64,000 bases of DNA, from NCBI GenBank assembly GCA_002500605.1, contig DLRR01000021.1:62001-126000 (forward strand), given 5' to 3'. Below, piece after piece: positions 44,493 through 54,337 of the stretch. Origin of the DNA: Nitrospinaceae bacterium UBA7883 (lineage in GTDB: Bacteria; Nitrospinota_A; UBA7883). Position 1 is the first letter of the stretch, and every line of letters starts with the position of its first letter. Under the pieces are notes generated by a model, which saw only the letters and a program-made list of their open reading frames with translations, did not search any database and was not told where the DNA came from. A program made the position numbers and the translations under genes.

Positions 44493-45062
44493 ATGCATGC
44501 AAGTAATAAGAGTACAAAAGAAAAGATAGAAGCAGCATTAGATGGAACTACTGTCCATCAAAGGCAAAGTGACCTATCTTTAGGCAAATGGGATTTTGTA
44601 GTTTTTGGTCCAATTTTAGGTGAGAAAAGCGCGGTCATTAGAATTGGTGTGGCTGAGCAAGCTATGATCCAACAAGCACCTTTATATGTTGCTTCACTTG
44701 GCGACCCAAGGGTGATCGGACATGCTGGTATAATGTCATTGAACAGTTTGACAAACGGCGACATTTTAGACGAGTTCAAGGATCTTGAGGTTTTTCATGT
44801 CTCGCCACTTCGTCCAATGACCATAACCGATAAACGTAATGTCGAAAATACCAACCGTATGCGTGATAACATTTTTACAGAGTTTGGAAACACTAATATC
44901 GCCATCATTGAGACGCCTGATCAATCGATATGGATAGTATCAGTGTTGAAGTACTTACACGAATGTGATGAGGTATTCCCCGATTTGTTTATGTCATTCA
45001 TTCGACAAGAAACAAACAACAGATTCAAAGAAAATGATAGTGAATCAGAGCAAACACATTAA
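44493..45062 (+). CDS. Conserved-looking protein of unknown function
   Basis: 189 residues from the ATG at 44493 (an upstream in-frame ATG at 44406 is possible). The protein is soluble, with no signal peptide or membrane helix. Recognisable features are only descriptive: GKWDFVVFGPILGEKSAVIRIGV, HVSPLRPMTITDKRNV, and a C-terminal SIWIVSVLKYLHECDEVFPDLFMSFI. I do not recognise the family. It is divergent from rpsF and 59 bases upstream of a glycosyltransferase gene. Confidence 0.6.
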   Translation: MHASNKSTKEKIEAALDGTTVHQRQSDLSLGKWDFVVFGPILGEKSAVIRIGVAEQAMIQQAPLYVASLGDPRVIGHAGIMSLNSLTNGDILDEFKDLEVFHVSPLRPMTITDKRNVENTNRMRDNIFTEFGNTNIAIIETPDQSIWIVSVLKYLHECDEVFPDLFMSFIRQETNNRFKENDSESEQTH

Positions 45063-45121
45063 TTCCGCTTTCTGGCATAGTTTGTAATATAGCTCCACCA
45101 TCGTGATAAAATATCATTAGC

Positions 45122-46168
45122 ATGAATTTGGATACCATAAAAGTTACTGAAAAACCACGGATACTTGTCGTAAGAACGGACAGGATTGGAGATCTAACGC
45201 TTAGTCTGCCTGTCTTCACATCGCTTAGGGCAACCTTTCCGAAGGCTCACATCTGTGCCCTAACCCGCAAATATACTAGTGAGATATTGCAAAATCGTGC
45301 AGACATCGATCAGACAATTACTTTTGATTCTGATAAATCCAATATACCAGTGGGTCAATTCTGCAATGTGGTTTCATTAATTAGGAGAGGGAAATTTGAT
45401 GTTGGGATAGCTCTTTATCTGAACAATTCAATAGCTTTAGCACTACTTATTGCTGGCATCCCGATTCGTATTGGGCCTGCAACTAAACTAGCCCAGATAG
45501 GGCTTAACCATAAAATAAAACAACGGCGCTCCAAAAGTAACCGGCATGAAGCAGATCACAATCTAGACCTCTTAAAACCCCTTGGTGCAGAAATCATCCG
45601 CGAATCAAAAGTCTATATACCAGATAGCACACCACTTTTACTAGGAGCTAAGAATGGAAAACCACGAGTTGGTATCCACCCAGGACATGGTGGGTCGTCA
45701 TTAAATTGGCCTAAACGATACTACGGCCAGCTTATCGGCATTCTCGAAAAGTCTGGGCTGGATGTTTATTTAACTGGTTCCGAGAATGAGCAAGACCTGC
45801 TTGAAGAAATTGCTCTGGCATCTGGCGGAAAGCCAAAAACATATGTTGGTACTAACGGTATCATGGAACTAGCTAAAGTATTGTCAGAACTGGATGTCTT
45901 TGTTGCATCCAGTACCGGCCCTCTGCATCTAGCCTCAGCAGTTGGCACACCAGTCGTAGGAATCTACTGCCCAATTTACGTTTGCCTTCCTGAGAGGTGG
46001 GGTCCCATAGGCAAGCATGACACAGCTATACGACCGATGATGGAGCCATGCAAAGTATGTAACAGCATATGTAATGTCGATTGCATGGCGACAATAGATA
46101 TTGAGCAAGTGAGAATAGCCATTCTTTCAAAAATTTCCAATAAAACTAACAAGGTTGCCGGTTATTAA
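45122..46168 (+). CDS. Glycosyltransferase family 9 (LPS heptosyltransferase-like)
   Basis: 348 residues. The N-terminal RILVVRTDRIGDLTLSLPVFTSLRATFP and the C-terminal nucleotide-sugar site (SSTGPLHLASAVGTPVVGIYCP) are GT9 hallmarks, as is IHPGHGGSSLNWPKRYY. It probably adds heptose or another sugar to the LPS core. msbA follows immediately. The acceptor sugar cannot be determined. Confidence 0.88.
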   Translation: MNLDTIKVTEKPRILVVRTDRIGDLTLSLPVFTSLRATFPKAHICALTRKYTSEILQNRADIDQTITFDSDKSNIPVGQFCNVVSLIRRGKFDVGIALYLNNSIALALLIAGIPIRIGPATKLAQIGLNHKIKQRRSKSNRHEADHNLDLLKPLGAEIIRESKVYIPDSTPLLLGAKNGKPRVGIHPGHGGSSLNWPKRYYGQLIGILEKSGLDVYLTGSENEQDLLEEIALASGGKPKTYVGTNGIMELAKVLSELDVFVASSTGPLHLASAVGTPVVGIYCPIYVCLPERWGPIGKHDTAIRPMMEPCKVCNSICNVDCMATIDIEQVRIAILSKISNKTNKVAGY

Positions 46169-46169
46169 T

Positions 46170-47897
46170 ATGAACTTATATCGTCGTCTGCTTGCATATC
46201 TTAAGCCCTACCTTGGGAAGTTTTTGCTAGCATCTATATTTATGATTTTTGTCTCGGCGTCAGCTGGGGCTGCTGCTTTGATAATACAGCCAATACTTGA
46301 CGATATATTTCTAAGTAAAAATGAAGTAATGCTCATACTGTTGCCATTAGGTGTTATCGCAATATATGCTATCAGAGGAATCGGCCGCTATTTTGCTTCA
46401 TCACTAATGCAGATTATTGGCCAACTAGCCGTTCGTGATATACGCGATCATCTGTTTAAACATCTGCAGTCTTTAAGCCTTAAGTTCTACTCATCAAGGC
46501 AGACAGGACAACTGATGTCTCGCATTACGAACGATGTCCAAGTGATACAAGACTCAGTATCAATTGTGGTCTACGACTTAATGCGAGAAAGTCTTACAAT
46601 GACGGTTTTGCTTTGCGTGGTTTTCTACCGTGACTGGAAGTTAGCTCTATTTGCTTTAACTATTATACCTTTCTCAGCTATCTTAATTGACCGCCTTGGT
46701 AAACGTTTACGCAAAATTTCCAAAATTTCCCAAGAAAAAATGGCGGAGCTTAACTCACTGCTCCATGAAACATTTACTGGGATACGTGTCGTCCAAGCTT
46801 TTGGTATGGAAGAATATGAAACAACAAAATTTAAAAATGGCAACGCAGCCTATTTTGATACCGTAAAAAAAATCATAAAGATCAATGAACTATCAAGCCC
46901 ATTGCTGGAATTTATTGGTGCTTTTGGAATTGCCGCTATAATTTGGTATGGTGGCACACAGGTAATTGCTGGCCATACTACAGTTGGATCTTTTTTTTCA
47001 TTCATGACAGCACTTTTCATGCTGTTTCAACCCATAAGCAAATTGAGCCGTGTTTACAACAAGACGCAGCAGGCACTTGCTGCTGCTCAGCGTGTCTTCG
47101 ATATCCTAGATACCAAAGCACTAATAAAAGATAAGAAGGACGCCATTAGCCTTGACTCTTTCAATCACCAAATCGAATTTAATAACGTTTCTTTTGAATA
47201 CGAACCAGACCGGCCTGTTCTGGAAAAAATCAACCTCTGCATAAATAAAGGCACAATTGTAGCTTTCGTTGGATCATCCGGTGCTGGCAAAACAACTCTA
47301 GTCAATCTCATTCCGAGGTTTTTCGATGTTACAGATGGTGCCATACTAATCGACAACCATGATCTGCGAGATGTGTCAGTCCATTCGTTGCGGGAAAAAA
47401 TAGGTATAGTAACTCAAGACATATTCCTGTTCCACGATACCATAAGAAATAATATTGCCTATGGACAAACGAAGAAGCCGTTGGAAGATGTTCAGCATGC
47501 AGCCGTAGCAGCGTACGCCCATGATTTCATAATGCAAACCCCCGACGGTTATGACTCGATAATTGGCGAACGCGGGATGAAGCTTTCCGGCGGACAACGC
47601 CAGAGAATTTCGATAGCACGTGCCATTATGAAAGATCCTTCTATTTTGATATTCGATGAAGCAACATCAGCGCTTGATACAGAGTCTGAAGTAATGGTGC
47701 AAAAGGCCTTGAAAAATCTAATGAGTAGCAGGACAACATTCGTTATTGCGCATAGGCTTTCAACCATTCTACATGCAGATCTCATAGTGACACTAGATGG
47801 TGGAAAAATAATTGAATTTGGACCGCATGCTGAGTTACTTGCAAAAGGTGGTACTTACAGCCGACTATTTGAATTGCAGTTTAGCAACAAAACTTAG
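46170..47897 (+). CDS. msbA: Lipid A/LPS ABC flippase, MsbA type
   Basis: 575 residues: six membrane helices followed by an ATPase domain with Walker A GSSGAGKTT, signature LSGGQRQR, Walker B ILIFDEATSALD and the H-loop AHRLST. It moves lipid A core across the inner membrane. The ATG at 46170, one base after the upstream stop, is preferred over an in-frame TTG at 46155. The LPS neighbourhood supports MsbA over a drug exporter. Confidence 0.88.
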   Translation: MNLYRRLLAYLKPYLGKFLLASIFMIFVSASAGAAALIIQPILDDIFLSKNEVMLILLPLGVIAIYAIRGIGRYFASSLMQIIGQLAVRDIRDHLFKHLQSLSLKFYSSRQTGQLMSRITNDVQVIQDSVSIVVYDLMRESLTMTVLLCVVFYRDWKLALFALTIIPFSAILIDRLGKRLRKISKISQEKMAELNSLLHETFTGIRVVQAFGMEEYETTKFKNGNAAYFDTVKKIIKINELSSPLLEFIGAFGIAAIIWYGGTQVIAGHTTVGSFFSFMTALFMLFQPISKLSRVYNKTQQALAAAQRVFDILDTKALIKDKKDAISLDSFNHQIEFNNVSFEYEPDRPVLEKINLCINKGTIVAFVGSSGAGKTTLVNLIPRFFDVTDGAILIDNHDLRDVSVHSLREKIGIVTQDIFLFHDTIRNNIAYGQTKKPLEDVQHAAVAAYAHDFIMQTPDGYDSIIGERGMKLSGGQRQRISIARAIMKDPSILIFDEATSALDTESEVMVQKALKNLMSSRTTFVIAHRLSTILHADLIVTLDGGKIIEFGPHAELLAKGGTYSRLFELQFSNKT

Positions 47898-47946
47898 AAA
47901 AATTTATGACAATAACATCTGGATACCGGAGGTAATCTCAGCAAAG

Positions 47947-49119
47947 ATGGTTAGCAACTGGGACAAGGCTGGAATTGTTTTCCTTTTTATTTTTTCTGCA
48001 GCAGATCTGTTTTCAATATCAATCGCGCAATGTGCAGCTGCTGGATTAGTTGTATGCTGGGTTTGCAAATGGATCCAAACAAAACATCGTCCTGGAATAC
48101 CAAGTATTTGGTGGACCTTTGTTGCTTTTATTGTTGCCTCACTCACTTCTGCCGTACTTTCCCTAGATCCAATAGAAAGTTTGAAAGACTCAAATGATTT
48201 AGCCCATATAGCAATTTTCTTTGCGGCATACGACATTCTTTGGCGTAACAGAACCCTTAGTGGGAAAGTATTACGTTTAATCGCAGTTGTCGGAACAGTC
48301 ATTTCTATAGTGGGTTTTGCCCAAATATTGCAAAGGGGAATAGATATTTATAACCGTATATCTGGTTTTAATGACATGTATATGACATATGCTGGATTGC
48401 TAATGATTGTAATCATTAGCGCACTCGCAATTATCCTGTTCTCTTTTAAAAAGTGGTCAGATTCTTGGCTGCCATTCGCTGTTTTAATAATGGGCGTAGC
48501 TTTGCTGCTATCACTTACAAGAAGCGCCTGGGTTGGCCTTTTCATAGGCTGTTCCATCTTGATAGCACTCAGGAAGCCATTTGCAATAATTATTATTCCA
48601 GTAGTAGTCGCAATAGGTTTGGCTGCTTCACCAGATAAAATACGCGACAGAGCCTTTTCAATGTTCGATAAAAATCAAAAGTCGAATAAAGAACGAATCT
48701 ATCTCTGGGGGGCAGGTCTAAAAATAATAAAGGACTATCCAATTTTTGGGGTAGGACAAAATTCTTTTCCAATCGTATACCCTAAGTATCGTCATCCGGA
48801 CGTCAAAGAACCAACTATCTCTCATCTGCACAATAACTTTCTTGAGATAGCAGCAGAACGTGGCCTAGTTGGTCTGTTTTGCTGGTCCCTGGTATGGGCT
48901 AGTGCACTTTGGGTAATGCTACGCTCGTGGACCATAGCGAAAATTAATGACAGAGAAAGGATCATGGCCCTAGGAGCATCAATAGCATCCACTATATCAT
49001 TTTTGGTGGCTGGGTTTTTTGAATATAACTTTGGTGATTCAGAAGTGCAAATGTTGCTTTATTTACTCATTGCCATTGGCCTTGCCTCCGCTCGTGACGA
49101 TAAAATCGATCAGACATAG
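47947..49119 (+). CDS. O-antigen ligase-like membrane protein (WaaL/Wzy superfamily)
   Basis: About 390 residues with ten or more hydrophobic segments. The large periplasmic loop contains RIYLWGAGLKIIKDYPIFGVGQNSF and HLHNNFLEIAAERGLVGL, the Wzy_C/O-antigen-ligase pattern with the key His. The ATG at 47947 follows GGAGG by 14 bases; a longer frame reaching back into msbA is unlikely. It joins O-antigen to the core or polymerises it. Confidence 0.82.
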   Translation: MVSNWDKAGIVFLFIFSAADLFSISIAQCAAAGLVVCWVCKWIQTKHRPGIPSIWWTFVAFIVASLTSAVLSLDPIESLKDSNDLAHIAIFFAAYDILWRNRTLSGKVLRLIAVVGTVISIVGFAQILQRGIDIYNRISGFNDMYMTYAGLLMIVIISALAIILFSFKKWSDSWLPFAVLIMGVALLLSLTRSAWVGLFIGCSILIALRKPFAIIIIPVVVAIGLAASPDKIRDRAFSMFDKNQKSNKERIYLWGAGLKIIKDYPIFGVGQNSFPIVYPKYRHPDVKEPTISHLHNNFLEIAAERGLVGLFCWSLVWASALWVMLRSWTIAKINDRERIMALGASIASTISFLVAGFFEYNFGDSEVQMLLYLLIAIGLASARDDKIDQT

Positions 49120-49190
49120 CAGCTATTAGGGCTATGTATAAAAACTTTTTTCAAAAAATTACCTTGAAGATATAGGGCGAAGAGGCTATC

Positions 49191-49589
49191 TTGGGAAAAG
49201 ACTCAGTAGTAATGGTTAGGTGTTTAGTAATGAAGTTAAGCGAAAAAAATCATACCTATTTTTTACAAAAGCTTTCTAAGCAACGGGCAAAGCTCGTAAA
49301 GGGAGCATCTGATACAATTGCCAATGACCTTAGCGTCATTGACGGAGAATTAGCTGACACCATTGATAGATCGACAGTCGAGACTGAAAGAAGTTTTATG
49401 TTGCGGTTGCGCGAGCGAGAAAGAAAGTTGATAAATAAAATCGATGAGGCGTTATCTCGTCTGAACAAAGACGAGTTCGGTCAGTGTGAGGAATGTGGTG
49501 ACAACATTGGGCTAGAACGCCTCAAAGCAAGACCTGTAGCCACTCTATGCATCAATTGCAAAGAAGATGAGGAAAAAAGAGAGAGCTAA
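49191..49589 (+). CDS. DksA/TraR-family zinc-finger protein
   Basis: 132 residues: a coiled-coil helical pair (YFLQKLSKQRAKLVKG..., RERERKLINKIDEALSRLNKDEFGQC) and a four-Cys zinc finger (CEECG ... LCINC). DksA-type proteins bind RNA polymerase's secondary channel with ppGpp. The TTG at 49191 has AGAGG five bases upstream; in-frame ATGs at 49212 and 49230 are alternatives. Confidence 0.9.
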   Translation: MGKDSVVMVRCLVMKLSEKNHTYFLQKLSKQRAKLVKGASDTIANDLSVIDGELADTIDRSTVETERSFMLRLRERERKLINKIDEALSRLNKDEFGQCEECGDNIGLERLKARPVATLCINCKEDEEKRES

Positions 49590-49620
49590 TAAAACCAACT
49601 TTCAATGATGCTAAGTTGAT

Positions 49621-50382
49621 TTAAGCTTTTTTGGTCGCTATCTTAGCAATCACTTTCCAACGGGTTAACACCTTCTTGGAGTATTTATTAAGAAGATAAT
49701 CCCCCCTGTCAATCCGTCTCTTAAGCCTAGTTGGCCCAAGGTTATAAGCTTCAAGAGCCATTCGCAGATTCCCAAATCGTCGTTTAAGCTTGGATAGATA
49801 ATGCGTGCCTATCAGAACATTTGTTTCAAGATCAGTAAGGGACTGAGCAACCAAGTTAGGATCAAGGTTTAATTCGTTAGCCAAACCTTTAGCTACAAAT
49901 GGTCGTACTTGCATAAGACCAACTGCACCTTTTTTGGAAATCACACCTTTTCTAAAATTACTCTCAGTCTGAATTATTGCCAAAACAAGGTACGGGTCGT
50001 GGCCAAAAAGTTCACTATACTTGTAAACGGCACTTGTAACTATCTCCTTCTCATATTTATTCAATGGTTTAGCAAGAAAATTAATTGCATTATGAATCTC
50101 GCTTTGCTTAACACCTACTTTAGCAGGTTCAATTATCATACTTTCGACCTGCATCAATGATCCAAGTGGGGCTATTTTGGCCCCAAATGATGGAGAACTT
50201 TCATATTTGTTGAAAATAAATAACCCTATAAGTATAAAAGTTAAAACAGATACCGCAGAAACGGAGCGGCTTTTTCTGCCTAGTAGCAGTAACTTGCTCA
50301 GTTTGTAGCCGAAACTCCGTAGTATGGATTCTGCCAAATCATAATTATCTATTCTATTTACTTTCATACTATGTTTCTTCAA
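49621..50382 (-). CDS. Membrane-anchored lytic transglycosylase (SLT domain)
   Basis: 253 residues. A membrane anchor at about 40-58 precedes a Slt domain with catalytic E140 (IIQTESNF), GLMQVRP and AYNLGPTRLKRR, the goose-type lysozyme fold of MltC/Slt relatives. It cleaves peptidoglycan in the periplasm. It is convergent with the DksA-like gene. Confidence 0.9.
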   Translation of the reverse strand: MKKHSMKVNRIDNYDLAESILRSFGYKLSKLLLLGRKSRSVSAVSVLTFILIGLFIFNKYESSPSFGAKIAPLGSLMQVESMIIEPAKVGVKQSEIHNAINFLAKPLNKYEKEIVTSAVYKYSELFGHDPYLVLAIIQTESNFRKGVISKKGAVGLMQVRPFVAKGLANELNLDPNLVAQSLTDLETNVLIGTHYLSKLKRRFGNLRMALEAYNLGPTRLKRRIDRGDYLLNKYSKKVLTRWKVIAKIATKKA

Positions 50383-51028
50383 ATATTTATATGTTAAAAT
50401 CTATCACATTGAGTTTTGTATGACAACTGCTAAATCATAGCAAGTTAACATAACCAACTTGCTGAATTAATAGTGGTTGGCTCAGCTTTCCATTTTTTGT
50501 TAAACCACAATTTCAATTTGTAACAAAACTATCTACAGGATTATTTGAGCCAGTAAAACTTCATGCACTTACGTCGGGACAGTTTCGAGAACACTACCAT
50601 GAAAAGCACACGGAAAAACGCCGTCAAAAAATGCTATTTGGTGAGAAAGCTTATCTTAGAACGGTTTTTTCCAAATTAACAAAAAAACCCAAGGCTAGCT
50701 TGAGGTGGATGCACAGGACTGCCGTTAGAAAGGAATTTGCTATCCCTGAGATACTACTCCATAAAGTTAAAGTCTCTTCTGATTATAGAGTCTTTATACA
50801 AAATTGTAAATACTATCCAAATAAATTGCAATGATTCACCCATTACTCTTTTTTAGTCTAGGTTCGTTAATCAATACCATCTAAAACATATATAATAATA
50901 CTCCTGATTTATTTTTTAACCTAGGTTATTTTATCAATCACCCAGTTTGTAAACTACCTTTACTTGAGGTTACTATGCAATGCAAATTTCGAGATTTGTT
51001 AGCTTTTGCCATTTGGAGATAGTAGAAC
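50383..51028. other. 646-base gap between the transglycosylase gene and gatB
   Basis: Apart from the S21-like frame it holds a 10-bp palindrome AACCTAGGTT in an AT-rich setting about 100 bases upstream of gatB. Divergent promoters are expected here, but none is clear. Confidence 0.4.
50466..50834 (+). pseudogene. Possible remnant related to ribosomal protein S21
   Basis: A frame open from 50466 contains GQFREHYHEKHTEKRRQK (about 50577-50630), similar to the S21 motif 'G.FRE..R..YEKPSEKRRRK'. It has no usable start before an ATG at 50631, which is after the motif, and 45 unrelated residues follow. It may be a decayed copy of rpsU or a chance resemblance. Confidence 0.2.
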
Positions 51029-52465
51029 ATGGAATATGAGCCAGTTATTGGTTTGGAAGTGCATGTCCAACTGAATACCAAATCAAAAATCTTTTGCAAA
51101 TGCAGCACAAGCTTTGGCTCAGAACCAAACAAGAACACTTGCCCAGTTTGCCTAGGAATGCCCGGTGTTTTACCGGTTCTGAACAAAGAGGTCGTAGACA
51201 AGGCAATTAAAGTAGGCCTAGCCACCAATTGTGCAATATCGCCTAAAACTAAGTTTGACAGAAAAAATTATTTCTATCCCGACCTGCCCAAAGGATACCA
51301 GATATCCCAATTCGACATGCCAATCTGCAAAAAAGGGCGGATTGATATTTTACTGAAAAATAAACTGAAGAGTATTGGATTAACTAGAATTCATATGGAA
51401 GAAGACGCCGGGAAGCTATTACATGGTGATAACTTGGGTGACTCTCATTCTAGTTATGTTGATCTAAACAGGACTGGAGTACCACTTATAGAAATTGTAT
51501 CTGAGCCAGACATCAGGTCAGCAGCAGAAGCCAAAATCTACCTAGAAAAACTAAAGACCATCTTGGAATACGTTGAAGTCTCTGACTGCAACATGGAGGA
51601 GGGGTCCATTCGATGTGATGCTAACGTATCTATTCGTCCCGTTGGACAAAAGGAGTTTGGTACTAGAACCGAATTAAAAAATATGAACTCATTCCGGTTC
51701 GTCCAAAAAGGTATCGAGCATGAAATTGAGCGTCAAACTCAGGTCCTTAAGGATGGAGGAATGGTTATTCAGGAAACACGGCTGTATGACTCTAATCGGG
51801 ACATCACTTTCCCAATGCGAAGCAAGGAAGAGGCACACGATTACAGATATTTTCCAGAACCTGATTTGGAGCCGGTATTAGTTGATAAAAGCTGGATCAA
51901 AAGGATAAGTGAATCATTGCCAGAGCTACCAGATGCTAAAAAGGATCGCTTCATGACAAATTATGGTTTGCCAGAGTACGACGCCTCAGTTATTACATCG
52001 AGTAGATCGCTGGCCCATTATTTCGAAGAGGCTGCCAAAGGTGTTAAGTCACCTAAAACTGTTTCTAATTGGGTCATGGGTGAAGTAATGCGGGTATTGA
52101 AAGAAGATAACATAGAACCAGATCAACTTGTCGTGAAGCCCGTAATGCTTCGTCAAATGCTAGAACTAGTGGAATCTGAGGTTATAAGCGGTAAAATTGC
52201 TAAAACCGTGTTTGAGGAAATGATAAAAACGGGTGATGACCCAGAAACTATAGTTGATAAAAAAGGATTGGTTCAAATTACAGATATTTCAACTATAGAG
52301 GAAGAAGTGAAAAAAGTTATAGAAGCTAATCCTAAGCAGCTCAAACAATATAAAGAGGGCAAGACCAAGCTTCTGGGCTTTTTCATTGGTCAGGTAATGA
52401 AGGCGACAAATGGCAAGGCTAATCCTGAGGTAGTGAACAAAATTTTGAAGGCTATTTTGGGTTAA
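51029..52465 (+). CDS. gatB: Asp-tRNA(Asn)/Glu-tRNA(Gln) amidotransferase subunit B
   Basis: 478 residues. EYEPVIGLEVHVQLNTKSKIFCKC, the zinc-site CP.C region (TCPVCLGMPGVLPVLN), HMEEDAGKL and the C-terminal YqeY-like GQVMKATNGKANPEVVNKIL are all present. gatA and gatC are not in the window. Confidence 0.97.
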   Translation: MEYEPVIGLEVHVQLNTKSKIFCKCSTSFGSEPNKNTCPVCLGMPGVLPVLNKEVVDKAIKVGLATNCAISPKTKFDRKNYFYPDLPKGYQISQFDMPICKKGRIDILLKNKLKSIGLTRIHMEEDAGKLLHGDNLGDSHSSYVDLNRTGVPLIEIVSEPDIRSAAEAKIYLEKLKTILEYVEVSDCNMEEGSIRCDANVSIRPVGQKEFGTRTELKNMNSFRFVQKGIEHEIERQTQVLKDGGMVIQETRLYDSNRDITFPMRSKEEAHDYRYFPEPDLEPVLVDKSWIKRISESLPELPDAKKDRFMTNYGLPEYDASVITSSRSLAHYFEEAAKGVKSPKTVSNWVMGEVMRVLKEDNIEPDQLVVKPVMLRQMLELVESEVISGKIAKTVFEEMIKTGDDPETIVDKKGLVQITDISTIEEEVKKVIEANPKQLKQYKEGKTKLLGFFIGQVMKATNGKANPEVVNKILKAILG

Positions 52466-52508
52466 ATGACTGCTATGATTGGTTAATGGCGATTAAGGAG
52501 ACGTAGAA

Positions 52509-53393
52509 TTGTCCAAGAATGGAATCGCCAGAGAGATCATCGGCAGAGTGGTGGCTAATCATGGTGGTACAGTTAAATTATCTCTACCGAGTGGTGAAAT
52601 TAACATAGTCCCTCCTCGAGGGCAACACTGGGTAGTTGGGGATTTAGTTAAAGTCGCAGGAACAAAGCCAAAGAATCTCTTGCCACGCAAAAATCTTCTA
52701 GAACGTGAAGGTTCTCGTAAAGGAAGAGAGCAACCCTTAGCGAGCAATCTAGACTGCTTAGTTATTGTTACTTCAAGCGGACTTGCCTTTAAACCAGGGT
52801 TAATAGATAGGTTTATGGTAGCCGCCGCTTACGCATCTATTCCCTTTATACTGGTTTTTAATAAAATTGACCTCGACTATCCAACAGAGCAACTCAATGA
52901 ATTAGGTGAGTATGAGAAACTCGGGCTGGATGTACACAAAGTATCTGCCAAAACTTGCCAAGGGATAGACAGCTTGGCAAAAAGGTTGTCCGGTTCAATC
53001 TCAGCGATGATTGGACACTCTGGAGTGGGGAAAACATCATTGCTAAACCACCTATGCCCCAATATTAGCAAACAAGTTGGGGCAGTGCACACCGAAACGG
53101 AAAGGGGTAGACACACTACAACTTCGGCTCTGCTAGTAAATTTACCAAGTGGTGGCGGAATCATAGATTCGCCCGGCCTAAGGATGTTCAACCCAGTTGG
53201 GCTTGATCAAATTGATGCGGCTAGGTTCTTTCCTGGTTTTGCTAATTTATGGGCCAAATGCAAGTTTCGTAATTGCAGGCACAACACAGAACCTGGATGT
53301 GAAGTTAAAGCAGCTATAAACAGAGGTGACATTAGCAAATCTCGATACCAAAGTTATATACGCCTCTGCAAGTCCCTGGAGAAAGGCTACTAG
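52509..53393 (+). CDS. rsgA: Ribosome small subunit-dependent GTPase A
   Basis: 294 residues. An OB fold precedes a circularly permuted GTPase domain in the order G4 (FNKID), G1 (GHSGVGKTS), G3 (DSPGLR), ending in a zinc motif (CKFRNCRHNTEPGC). It starts with TTG, with AAGGAGACG upstream. It acts in 30S maturation. Confidence 0.95.
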   Translation: MSKNGIAREIIGRVVANHGGTVKLSLPSGEINIVPPRGQHWVVGDLVKVAGTKPKNLLPRKNLLEREGSRKGREQPLASNLDCLVIVTSSGLAFKPGLIDRFMVAAAYASIPFILVFNKIDLDYPTEQLNELGEYEKLGLDVHKVSAKTCQGIDSLAKRLSGSISAMIGHSGVGKTSLLNHLCPNISKQVGAVHTETERGRHTTTSALLVNLPSGGGIIDSPGLRMFNPVGLDQIDAARFFPGFANLWAKCKFRNCRHNTEPGCEVKAAINRGDISKSRYQSYIRLCKSLEKGY

Positions 53394-53415
53394 AAAAGCT
53401 TTATCACACCCACAA

Positions 53416-53503
53416 GATGGACGGGATGAGATAAAAAAGTTTTGAAAAAGTGAGAAAAACGCATTACTTCACCTTTTGCCTAAAAGTTATCTCACGCACC
53501 ATC
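53416..53503. terminator. Long imperfect inverted repeat between convergent rsgA and pdxJ
   Basis: Nested arms: GATGG/CCATC (53416-53420, 53499-53503), TGAGATAA/TTATCTCA (53427-53434, 53487-53494), TTTT/AAAA and a partly paired inner GTGA/TCAC region. Probably a bidirectional terminator or a longer structured RNA. Confidence 0.45.
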
Positions 53504-53534
53504 AATTAGAATAGTTATTAATGTGTTATACAGC

Positions 53535-54266
53535 TTAGATAGCTGACCGTGCTAATTCCAATGCCTTTATCATTTCTTTCACGGCATTCTTCATTCCTAC
53601 CATGACCGCCCTCGCCACAATACTGTGGCCAATATTTAACTCTAGAATTGAGTTAATTGCTGCCACAGGTATCACATTATCTAAATTCAGGCCGTGCCCG
53701 GCATGGGTTATAATAGAAAGTTGTTCTGACAATTTGGCCGCTTTTTTTATCTTTGAAAGCTCCGCATTTTTCTCTTTTTTTGACTTGGCCTCTGAGTAGC
53801 TTCCTGTATGAAGTTCTATAGAATTGGCTCCCAGTTCCACTGCTGCCTTAATCTGATCTTTGTCAGGATCTACAAAGAGAGAGACAGGGATATCCATATC
53901 CTGAAACATCCTTATAATTTTCCCCAGCTTTTTTTTCCCTCTAATAACATTGAGACCACCTTCAGTTGTTATTTCTTGTCGACGTTCAGGCACTAATGTC
54001 ACCTGATCTGGCTCTACATCACGGGCAACCTCAACAATTGCCGGCACCGCAGCCATCTCCAGGTTAAGCTTGGTTGTAATCAAGTTCCTTAATCTATAGA
54101 CATCATTGTCTTGGATGTGCCTTCTGTCCTCACGAAGATGCACGGTTATACCAGTACACCCTGCATCTTCCGCCATAAGAGCTGCCGCCACTGGGTCTGG
54201 ATAGTCAACCATTCGAGCTTGTCTCACAGTAGTAACATGATCTATATTTACACAAAGTTTGGCCAT
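53535..54266 (-). CDS. pdxJ: Pyridoxine 5'-phosphate synthase
   Basis: 243 residues of TIM-barrel PdxJ: CVNIDHVTTVRQAR, ITVHLREDRRHIQD, VTLVPERRQEITTEGGLNV and AGHGLNLDNV are diagnostic. Last step of DXP-dependent vitamin B6 synthesis. Confidence 0.97.
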   Translation of the reverse strand: MAKLCVNIDHVTTVRQARMVDYPDPVAAALMAEDAGCTGITVHLREDRRHIQDNDVYRLRNLITTKLNLEMAAVPAIVEVARDVEPDQVTLVPERRQEITTEGGLNVIRGKKKLGKIIRMFQDMDIPVSLFVDPDKDQIKAAVELGANSIELHTGSYSEAKSKKEKNAELSKIKKAAKLSEQLSIITHAGHGLNLDNVIPVAAINSILELNIGHSIVARAVMVGMKNAVKEMIKALELARSAI

Positions 54267-54337
54267 TTATTCTTCCTGCTGTTAATATCAAAGATAATGT
54301 GTCAACCAGTATATCAACAATAGTTCAATGGTGTTAA

